A stretch of DNA of 64,000 nucleotides, taken from Ipomoea triloba (lineage: Eukaryota > Streptophyta > Magnoliopsida > Solanales > Convolvulaceae). Below are positions 55,715 to 64,000 of the stretch, one piece after another. The DNA lies in contig NC_044927.1 of assembly GCF_003576645.1 (NCBI RefSeq), positions 16,905,060 through 16,969,059 on the forward strand, in the 5' to 3' direction. The notes beneath the pieces were generated by a model, which made no database searches, was not told the origin of the DNA, and worked only from the letters and a program-made list of their open reading frames with translations. Position 1 is the stretch's first letter; each line of letters opens with the position of its first letter. The position numbers were made by a program, and so were the translations under genes.

Positions 55715-57240
55715 CAATTTGAATTGGGATGTATGAAGACAATAATTAAATCCATAATCTTTAGTGGAGCACCTTAATGATCTTTTTCTAAATGATCACT
55801 CACACTGTTCTTTAGCAAAATTAATGATATACACACTCATAATTGATTTGATCAACTAATAAATGAAGATAGAATTCCGCACTATTTGTTGGGCATACTA
55901 AATAATCAATATTTGGTTCCAATAAAAGTCCAACTAAATAACGAAGATATAATTTCCACCATAGTTGGACATACTAAAAAACAAAATACACCTTCCAAAA
56001 CCAAGTTAGAATTTGACTCAAAAGATATATTTTATTCTTGGAATCCAAAAGAAGTATATCATATCACGTAACTTACTATAGTTAGTCCAAAGAACCAAGT
56101 AAGCTTTCGTGAAATAATTAATAAAAGTGGCTAAATTTTGGGAAGTAACTGAATACATGTGTTGCCAATGCAAACCATGAAACTTATAATTTATAATTGA
56201 ACTAAATTTATAAATTCTAAGAAATTGTGATAAAATTATTATCTGGGTTGAGGGATTTATTGACATAAAACCTGCCTGTGGGCTGAAGTTTTAATTCTAT
56301 TAAATCCAATTAAGAAACCCTTTATGATAATAGTTTATCTCAATTATCAAATAGTCAGAAGAATCTAGAGACATAAAACTTGCCTGTGGGCTAAAATCTT
56401 ACTCAATTAGATCCAACTAAATTTTTTTTATTTATGATGAAACAATTTATCAAATGAGTTGAAGAATCAAGTGATATAAAACTTGCCTGTGGGCTAAAGT
56501 TTTAATTCAATAAGAATCCTTACAACCATTATGATAAAAAAAAAACTTTAAAAAATCAGATTCCTTTTCTTAAGCTCGTGGGCAATTCAAGAAATATGAT
56601 CCAAAGTTTACATCATAAAATTAAACTTCATGATAGAATTGGAAATTATTTACAAATAACTATAGAGTAAATAAATTGATTTATTTCTATCATCACTGTA
56701 AAACTACTAAATTACATTCCGATACATAATTGTCTGTGGCTAAATTATGATCGTAGTCTAGTATTTCATCCTAATTAATTATAAAAATATAACGAAATTG
56801 CCTGTGGGCTAAATTCCATCATATTACATACAATTAATCACAACTTATATGTCTAAAACTTTATGTGATCAAGATAAACCGCTTAATATATAATTTTAAT
56901 ATGATTAAGGATGTTGTGGCTACTCCCCAACCAAATTAAAAATTATAAGATCACTAGACATAAATCCTTGTGTAATCTTTATGTGATCAAGATAAAGATA
57001 TATATAATTTAATCTGATTTAAGGATGTTGTGGCTACTCCCCAACCAAATTAAAATTATAATATTAAAACGTAATAACCTTAGGTAGTTGTATATCTTGT
57101 GGCTATGCATTAATTAACCAAGATTGAAAAACTTAAGAGACTTCAGTAAATTAAAGATGCTATGGCTATTCTCAAATGAACTGAAATCAAATCACATTGT
57201 AAGGAATAATTAAAACTTTGACAAATTATACCAAATCATG
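55715..57240. repeat. Non-coding region with recurrent TTGCCTGTGGGCTAAA words
   Basis: The word (A/T)TGCCTGTGGGCTRAA occurs near 56268, 56379, 56485 and 56795 (and decayed near 56575 and 56730), spaced about 110 bp in the first three. Related 'TGTGGCTACTCCCCAACCAA' words occur at about 56913 and 57028. It probably belongs to the untranslated interior of the copia relic. Confidence 0.5.
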
Positions 57241-57313
57241 ATGGGAAATTCCAAATGTATATACCCCAGGAAACAAAACCCCACTAAAGACCAACTCTTT
57301 AGATAATATCAAT

Positions 57314-58263
57314 TGAGCAAATTACCATTTTGGTCCACTGACTATAGGGGTCCTATTAATTCTAGTCCACGACTTTCAAAAGTGTTAATTACATACCATG
57401 ACTTTTCAATTTGTATCAATTTTGGACACTCCGGTGAAATTTCCGGCCAAATGTCGCCGGATTCTCTTAATCCCTCTGATCTGGCTTAATTCAAGGGGCA
57501 AAAATGTACTTTCCACTATCCAAAATAACCCAACCCAAACCATTAATCTCAAACCCGGTTTTTCTTGACCACTTCATCATCCTCACTCCGTGAAGCAGAA
57601 AATCCATACTGCTCCTTTAAGTTTCAAATAGGCACTTAAATATAATTTCGACATATCAATGGAACCTACAATAGCATTCATCCAGCTTCCTATCTATTAA
57701 CTTCAATTGAACTCCTGTGTTCATTAGGCCTAGAGAACTTGTAATAAAAATCCCCCCCAGCCCACCAAAAAGGGCATTTCATTTCCCCTTTTACTCAAAA
57801 CACATAATAAAAGCATCCAATTAGGTTTTTGAGAAACTAACTTTACAATGACACCAATAATAGCAACAGAATACCTTCCCAAAACCTAGGAAGCCGGTGA
57901 TAATAGTAGCCGGAATCCGATTATCGAGAGGAATCTTGGTCACAACATCAGAATCTTCACTTTGAGGGGTGGAAGTGGTGGCGGCAGAGGCAGTGAACCT
58001 CCGGGAGAAAAGACTCGATTTGGCGGAGTAACTGAGCGTAGCAGCAGATATAATTCCTGAACGAAGTAAGGATGATGAAGTGGTCAAGAAAAACCGGGTT
58101 TGGGATTAATGGTTTGGGTTGGGTTATTTTGGATAGTGAAAAGTACATTTTTGCCCCTTGATACAAATTGAAAAGTCATGGTATACAATTAACACTTTTG
58201 AAAGTCGTGGACTAGAATTAATAGGATCCCTATAGTCAGTGGACTAAAATGGCAATTTGCTCA
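57314..58263. mobile_element. Pack-MULE-like element (950 bp) with captured COBW gene exon
   Basis: The inverted ends begin TGAGCAAATT(A/G)CCATTTT and pair over about 200 bp or more. The left arm carries about 75 bp (CTCCGGTGAAATTTCC...) missing from the right. The arms include GACTATAGGG(G/A)TCCTATTAA. Between them lies a host gene fragment. Long TIRs and a captured exon suggest MULE. A target duplication was not found. Confidence 0.75.
57875..58087 (-). pseudogene. Captured first exon of a COBW/CobW-type GTPase gene
   Basis: Seventy-one codons end exactly at a GT donor (GGGAAG|GTATTC). The N-terminal 45 residues are Ser/Ala/Arg-rich with few acidic residues, like an organelle transit peptide. 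Then comes IPLDNRIPATIITGFLGFGK, the start of the COBW G domain with its P-loop; the usual Ser in GSGK is Phe here. The frame starts at TTG, not ATG, with an in-frame TAA upstream and no internal Met, so it cannot be translated as it stands. The family acts as metal (zinc/cobalt) chaperone GTPases. The downstream sequence is intron-like. Confidence 0.82.
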
Positions 58264-59303
58264 CACAAACAATTCAATTTAGATGTTTTATCATTTTTGA
58301 ATCTTTTTCAATACATGTTTCTAGTGAAATTTGAACCCTACACTATCACCCCTCGTTATGACCTTTTAAATCAGACAACAAACTATGTTAAGCTTCGAAG
58401 GTCTTTTTTTTTTTTTTTTTTTTTTTTTTTTCTTTCTTTCTTTGATACATCAGCCAGACAGCCAGCCATTAAAGCTTTGACTTTAGATTACGTAGTCTAC
58501 CACGTGAAGTAGATTTACGATGCTTTAATTTTACTTTTTGAGATATTTAATTATTGAGGTATTTATTACGGAGTACTATTTATGCATATTCATATTCATA
58601 CCATCATAATATCATATACCAAATACGGAGTATTAAATATGTAAATATATAATACTCTTTAGAATCGTTTTTAATAAAGTTTTTGTGCTCTAAAATTTCT
58701 ATATTACTTGGAATAGAGTTATTTTAGGGTACAAGTCACTTAAATAATAATAAATTAGAATTTTGTTCATATTACCCTAATATCAATTAATTAATATTTT
58801 ATTATTTTATTTAATATTATGACCAAATTAAAGCACCTTACTGGCTTACTTAAATACCCTATTATGATTAACACCTTATTTATGAAAAAAAAAATCCCAC
58901 CCATTATTTTCATATTTTGTGAGTTATAACTGCGAATTAGCCAACTTTATTACAAGATATATCAACAAATGACACATTAAATAGGTAGTAGTAAATTAGG
59001 CATAAAATATTTGATGTAATTAGTATCAAGATATATTTAATCTCTTCTTAGAGTTGAAATAAAACAAATTCTACTTTAAGTTCTCGACTATGGTAGGATT
59101 GCCACATTTAGTCATACTCATTTAATTTTGTCACATTACATAATTGATTTTCATTTCTTTTGTCACAATTAGTCATCCTTTTGAATTTTATCATTCCATC
59201 ATTTAATAAATATGGCTAACATGTAATTTTATAATTCAATTAAAATTGTTTACAAGAGAGAGAGAGAAATTGCATGTTGGGACAAGATGTTTGAATTATA
59301 AAA
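58264..59303. other. Intergenic, with a long poly(T) tract at 58404-58431
   Basis: The T-tract could mark the A-tail of an unrecognised minus-strand retroposon; no body was identified. The remainder is AT-rich. Confidence 0.4.
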
Positions 59304-59365
59304 TAGCAAAAACTTGTGTGAGACATGTCGGGCCGAGCCGGGTTAAGAGAAAATGTAATATTTAT

Positions 59366-59867
59366 CATGGTTGGAAAAATCGCTAAGCGCTCCCTAGGCG
59401 CTCGGGGAGCGCCTAGGACGCCTAGCCGGGGATTAATCGGCGCCTAGGCGTCCGTGTATTTTTTTTTTTAAATTTTGTTTAAGTATTTTTAATTTTTTAA
59501 AGACTAATAATTATAAATCATATAATACTTTAATAGTTAATACTAAAATATTAAATATTAACCTAAAAAATATCTAAAGTTTGTACAATTTAGGATTATT
59601 TCGCTCAAAACGATGTTGTTTTTAGTGAAATAACCCATTAAAAAAAATGAACAATAGTTAATCGACCGACTAGAAGGCCTAGTCGGTCTAGTCGACGCCT
59701 AGGCGGTCAGCGCCTAAGCGGCCTAGGCGGTGCTTTGGCGGCCTAGGCGGTCGCCTAGCCGGCCAGCCGCCTAGACCACCATTTAATGTGATACGCTAGG
59801 CGGTCGACCAGCGCCTAGCGCCTAGGCGGGGATTAATAGGCGCCTAGGCGGGATTTTTGCAACACTG
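59366..59867. mobile_element. hAT MITE (502 bp), 8-bp TSD ATATTTAT
   Basis: The ends CATGGTTGGAAAAATCGC and (inverted) CAGTGTTGCAAAAATCCC; perfect TSD at 59358-59365 and 59868-59875. The arms are dense in CCTAGGCG/CGCCTAGG, giving a GC-rich palindromic interior that contrasts with the AT-rich flanks. Confidence 0.9.
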
Positions 59868-59945
59868 ATATTTATACGCACAAATTTATTACTAATTAGG
59901 AATAAAGTGTTTATTACTTATATGGAAAAATGTAATACTTTTACA

Positions 59946-60363
59946 GCCCGTTTGGTTCGCTGGAAAATATTTGGAGGAAATGGAATTCAAATTCCATGGA
60001 AAACAAATTACCAGGAAAATAGATTCCATTATTTGGTTGGTGGAAAAGAAATTACTAGGAATATGAATTCCATTGTTTGGTTGGATTTGGAATGGTAAGG
60101 AATCATGAATATGAAGACCAATATGCCCTTAACAATTAATAGTGATAATAAATTATATTATTTTGATGAGGGTAAAGTTGTCCATGCTCAATACTTTCTT
60201 CCCAAACTCTAAGGAAAACAAAATACCAACTCCTAGCAAAGAAATTGTTTTCCTCCACTTTTGGGAACTCAAGTTCCATTGGAAAACATTTTCCATCCAA
60301 CCAAACAATGGAAAAACACATTTTCCTTCACTTCATGGAAAATCTTTTCCATGGAATGTAATA
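59946..60363. mobile_element. Probable insertion with GCCCGTTTGGTTCGCTGG end
   Basis: It interrupts a segment that is continuous in the related MITEs (AATACTTTTACA...TACATTTTGA). TACA occurs on both sides. It is rich in GGAAAA/TTTTCC inverted words, but the ends do not pair cleanly. Confidence 0.5.
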
Positions 60364-60625
60364 ATTCTACATTTTGACTTAAAAAGTATTACTCCGTACT
60401 TTTTTCCTCAAAAATATTATATTTTTCTTTATATGTAACAAACATTTGTCATTACTTATTAGGAAAAATGTAATACTTTTGATGAAAATTATAATACTTT
60501 ATATCAAAATGTGAAAGTATTACATTTTTTCTCACAAGTATTACAGTTTTCCTTATAAGTAACAAACATTTTATTAGTATTACATTTGAGCATATAAGTA
60601 TGGCATTTACATGTTAAAATGTGAT

Positions 60626-61752
60626 TAGAGCGACTGAAATGGTAGACTAATCCAACAATAAAAATTTCAACTAAAGAGCCGTAAGAGTTCAGTAAAAACA
60701 ATATAATTGAGACAATTGCTTGACTCTCCTAGCTAGACAAAGCCTTAATGTGAAAATTGAATGTTCAAAAATAAAAATTAATAATTTTTTTTTTAGAATA
60801 AAATTAATACAATTGAAAATATAGCACTTAGAATGATCCATCATTTTCATAAGAGATGAACTATTTCAACAGCAACATTATGAAATGAGGAATTGCATAT
60901 GTTTAGTGGGTATTTCATTTCATTTGTTGAAGATAGGAGAGAGCCTATCTCCACAGATTTTGAAAGCTATCTTTTTAGTTCACACAACTGGCACTAAATT
61001 TCTATTGGATTGCACCAACTTGCATTGAATCTTCGTCGTATTGCATTGCTTTTTATGGAGTTTTTCCCCAAATATTTATTTTTTTGGCAAGACGGATTTA
61101 TTTCTCCAATCAATTCAACATTATGTTAATTAGCTAAGAATTTTTTATTTTTATTTTTTGAAATTTTCTACATAACTATGTACTGTGGAGTTTGAAACCA
61201 TAAAAGCAAATCGTTTAATTATAAAAGTTGATAATATTAAAATCTTTTTAATTTACGCTCATAAGTCCTATGAATTATTTGTTTAAATAAACTAAAAACA
61301 CGTTGTTCAATTACGTACTTATCAATCATCAATATGTCTCAATAACCTTTTTGACATTGTTGGGTGATAAAGTCTTTGATGAATATATTTGTGTTAAGGG
61401 TCACGGAGCAGACCCAAGACAAGGACTCGACTTAAGGCAGAGAAAAGAAGACTCAATTACAATCTTAGGGTCTACCATGGTGAGCTAACAAAATTTGGGG
61501 AAGTTAGGTTAGCGAGAGAAGCCATGGTTAGCCGAGGCATAGTCAATAGAGCCTGTTATAACTGTGCACTCCGTGCAGGAAGCTCTCGAAAATCATGCAG
61601 GGCGTTGCTTGAAAGTTAGTTGTAGGGATAACGATAGCCTAACAATATACCATAAAAAAGAGTACAACTTGTATAGTAATAGAGCCTTATAAAAGTGAGC
61701 GGCATTGTAAAATCACTCACTATACGAAAAGTTCTTTTCTAAACGTTACAGA
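60626..61752. other. Intergenic; LTR-like fragment at about 61390-61740
   Basis: 61390-61740 is more GC-rich and includes a TATA-like CCTTATAAAAGTGAGC (61684-61699). It may be an LTR remnant. No other structure was seen. Confidence 0.3.
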
Positions 61753-61762
61753 TAAAATTATA

Positions 61763-62274
61763 GAGTTAATTCCAGTAATGGTCCTCCGACTATGTTGATT
61801 TTTCAAAATTAGTCTCCGACTTTTAATTTGGACAATTTAGGTCCCTTGACTTTCAAATTCTTTTCAATGTTGGTCCTTTCGTCAAATTTTGATTAAGTTG
61901 ATGTCAAATGAAAGGGTAAAATTGTCCGTTCACCTGTATAGTGTATTATTATTCGTATTTCTCAATGTCCTATACACTATATATATGAATATAATCTCAG
62001 CCGAATAATATAATCTCAATCGAAGAGGCTTCGACTGAGATTATATGGCTTCGATTGAGACTTCCACTGAGATTGTAATACGAGTAATAATACACTAAAC
62101 ATATGAACGGACAATTTTACACATTTATTTGATCTCAACTTAACCAAAATTTGACAAAAAAATCAACATTGGAAAGAATTTGAAAGTCAGGAGACCTAAA
62201 TTGTCCAAATTAAAAGTCGAGAACTAATTTTAAAAAATCAACATAGTCGGAGGACCATGGCTGGAATTATCTCT
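61763..62274. mobile_element. MULE MITE (512 bp), TIR GAGTTAATTCC, 9-bp TSD
   Basis: The ends GAGTTAATTCCAGTAATGG and (inverted) AGAGATAATTCCAGCCATGG pair over about 150 bp. The TSD AAAATTATA/AAAATTACA (8 of 9) lies at 61754-61762 and 62275-62283. The centre has a smaller hairpin set around TCGATTGAGA (62010-62080). Confidence 0.85.
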
Positions 62275-62390
62275 AAAATTACATGTTTCAAATGAACAAT
62301 GGTTATATTAAAAACATGTAGGAAATGAATGAAAACATTCATTAACCAGATCAAATTTATATACACTTTATTGTTTTCTTAGTCTCCTCT

Positions 62391-62830
62391 TTCAAACTAG
62401 GTCACACGCATACATATCAAACATATTCCATATATCTTGAACCAACAATGTCCATTCCCGTGCAACATTATGAACATTTACTAAATGCTACCCACAAGTA
62501 GTAGTGGTTTAAGGCCATGTGAATGATCTTTCAAACTAGGTCACACGCATACATATCAAACATATTCCATATATCTTGAACCAACAATGTCCATTCCCGT
62601 GCAACATTATGAACATTTACTAAATGCTACCCACAAGTAGTAGTGGTTTAAGGCCATGTGAATGATCTTTCAAACTAGGTCACACGCATACATATCAAAC
62701 ATATTCCATATATCTTGAACCAACAATGTCCATTCCCGTGCAACATTATGAACATTTACTAAATGCTACCCACAAGTAGTAGTGGTTTAAGGCCATGAAC
62801 ATTCACATGCAACATTATGAAAATTTACTA
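62391..62830. repeat. 139-bp tandem repeat, 3 near-identical units plus a diverged partial
   Basis: The phrase TTCAAACTAGGTCACACGCA starts at 62391, 62530 and 62669, and the three units look identical. After the third a diverged part unit follows (ATGAACATTCACATGCAAC...). It is a very recent expansion or an active satellite seed. Confidence 0.93.
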
Positions 62831-63276
62831 AATGCTATCACAATTAATATTGCGTTAAAAACCCATGAACATTCACTTACAAGGTGATGAACATTCAAGG
62901 TGAAGCTTAGCAAGGTCAGCCTACCGATTCAAAATAATTTGATTCATTCGTAGGTGAATGGGTTTAGGGTTAATATCCTGATCATGGCACATAGAGGGAA
63001 TTAATATTTCACATTTTATAACACAAGTTCCCTTCATGAATTAATAAGTTCGACAAATAAGTAAAGCACACTTTAACTCACCCATATAAAGACATTTTAC
63101 ATATCGCAACAATTGACTCTTAAGTTATTGCACCATTTATGGCAGACAAATACTCGTAACAATATAACATTAGGAAAGGATACACCACCTTATGATTACT
63201 ACTGCTACAAAATTGGCCAATTGCTCTATGTTGTTAGGCTCGTTGGTTTGAAGTCCCCCATTGATTTTTTAATCAT
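62831..63276. other. 3' flank of the terminal gene
   Basis: It lies downstream of the minus-strand stop at 63277 and may include the 3' UTR. No other frame or repeat was recognised. Confidence 0.4.
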
Positions 63277-63527
63277 TCAGTCATTTGCACCTTGAGACTT
63301 TTTCCTCTGCTTTCGGCGTTGCTCACGCTGACCTATTGAAGTGAAGAAAATGTGTCTAATAGTACGGTAGTGAAGATAAGAGCATCTACATTATCAAACA
63401 ATACAAATATAACAAGGGGTTCAAATGGCTGGTGACAATGATTACGTTTTTTCGCTTCTTTTCTCTTTCTCCTTATGTTGTCCATGTTTTTCCGCTTTTC
63501 TGCAATCTCCTTCAAATCCAGATGTGC
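63277..63527 (-). CDS. C-terminal two exons of an unidentified Lys/Arg-rich (nuclear-type) protein
   Basis: The exons are 63527-63446 (82 bp) and 63332-63277 (56 bp including TGA). The acceptor CTCTCAG|GCACAT, donor C|GTAATC and acceptor CAATAG|GT are canonical, and the phase-1 split codon (C|GT, Arg) joins the frames. The joined tail is helical and basic: LDLKEIAEKRKNMDNIRR ... QREQRRKQRKKSQGAND. Such tails are common in nucleolar and ribosome-biogenesis proteins, but I cannot name the family. The upstream exons lie to the right, beyond or near the window end. Composition and intron consensus are those of a real gene. Confidence 0.65.
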
Positions 63528-64000
63528 CTGAGAGTAGAAACCCAAAAAAAAAAATAAATAAATAAACAGAGCCTTGTATCAAAATATACATTTTCTAATA
63601 CATGGAATAACGAATTAATGAATAGATACAGATACATGGTTGACTAATCCCACAAATATCAAGAGCTCACTACATCTCATACAAGCATGCACAAGTGGCA
63701 AAAAAGAACTTTCCAAACTGCAACAAAGTACTGATGTCTACTACATAAAGTAGCTAATCAGTAACAGATCAGCTAACAATTATTTAGATCAAACAGAAAA
63801 ACAACTGTTTGCAGTAGCTGATTCTCACAGATTCAAGCACAAAAAACTTCAGAAGCAAAAAACCACAAATCAGCAAGTAAACCGTACATCAGTTAGAATG
63901 CCACATAATAAAATAAACAGACAAGATAATAAATGATACCTAGCTCAAAATGTCTGGTGAAATGGAGACAGAAGCCACAAGGAACAAAATAAGGGAATAT
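63528..64000 (-). other. Intron of the terminal gene
   Basis: AT-rich, pyrimidine-rich on the minus strand before the acceptor at 63528. A donor-like AG|GTATCA lies at about 63943, but it would put a stop in the joining frame, so I did not call an exon there. Confidence 0.4.

Larger units (their letters stand above)
59305..60625. mobile_element. MULE MITE of the 28557 family with two nested insertions, right end lost
   Basis: It begins AGCAAAAACTTGTGTGAGAC. The interior matches the family (AAATGTAATACTTTT, ACTTATTAGGAAAAATG, TTTGAGCATATAAGTATGGC). The right terminal segment with GTCTCACACAAGT is missing. Confidence 0.75.

Noticed and set aside
57821..58087. Functional COBW-type protein
   Set aside because: It starts at TTG, lacks the rest of the G domain, and sits between transposon arms.
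59946..60363. Complete MITE with clean inverted ends
   Set aside because: The left end looks like a known GCCCGTTTGGTTCGC type, but the right end does not pair; reported only as a probable insertion.
62391..62830. CRISPR-like array
   Set aside because: Units are 139-bp direct tandem repeats with no spacers, in plant nuclear DNA.
63943..64000. Additional upstream exon of the terminal gene
   Set aside because: The donor-like AG|GTATCA would place TAG in the joining frame; there is too little sequence to decide.

Overview
The window is nuclear DNA of a flowering plant, most likely a eudicot. It is AT-rich and gene-poor. It has GT-AG introns, Ty1/copia and Ty3/gypsy elements primed by plant tRNAs, an L1-type LINE, tRNA-type SINEs, MULE, hAT and Tourist-like MITEs and a Helitron. 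I cannot name the species. Some repeat families resemble ones I associate with Solanales, but that is only an impression.

Layout. Positions 1-27,240 are a nest of retrotransposons. A Ty3/gypsy-type element with very long LTRs (about 2.8 kb) and almost no interior spans 5,610-19,443. A non-autonomous LTR element (1-5,609) sits in its 3' LTR. Its 5' LTR has taken in a solo LTR (9,525-9,963), a 4-kb Helitron (10,326-14,319) and a young copia element that has lost reverse transcriptase (15,122-18,567). This nest abuts two decayed copia polyproteins (19,444-20,425 and about 21,540-26,895). The second is split by a deleted gypsy element with a clear PBS (24,093-26,406).

Positions 27,250-44,160 are a field of small DNA transposons, many with exact target-site duplications (TSDs). 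They lie among old LTR relics and one 5'-truncated LINE (35,905-37,642). A MULE family with ends GAGTTAAT(A/T)(C/T)C recurs at 31,150, 32,839, 43,012 and 61,763.

Only two host genes are supported. The first is complete: a three-exon gene on the minus strand (44,427-46,536) for a heavy-metal-associated isoprenylated plant protein (HIPP), with a SINE and a MITE in its second intron. The second is the last two exons (63,277-63,527, minus) of an unidentified protein with a Lys/Arg-rich tail, running off the right edge.

Positions 46,560-63,000 are again repeats: a SINE with a 15-bp TSD, a decayed Pif1-type helicase from a Helitron, a copia LTR carrying a hAT MITE, a 1.4-kb solo LTR, a Pack-MULE carrying the first exon of a COBW/CobW-like GTPase gene, nested MITEs, and a 139-bp tandem repeat.

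The observations I rate highest are: clusters of GC-rich, CpG-containing palindromes just upstream of the TATA box in three unrelated gypsy-type LTRs; the Pack-MULE whose inverted arms include the start of the captured gene; the RT-less but nearly intact copia element with mismatched flanks; and the Helitron whose insertion point can be read to the base from an empty sister site.
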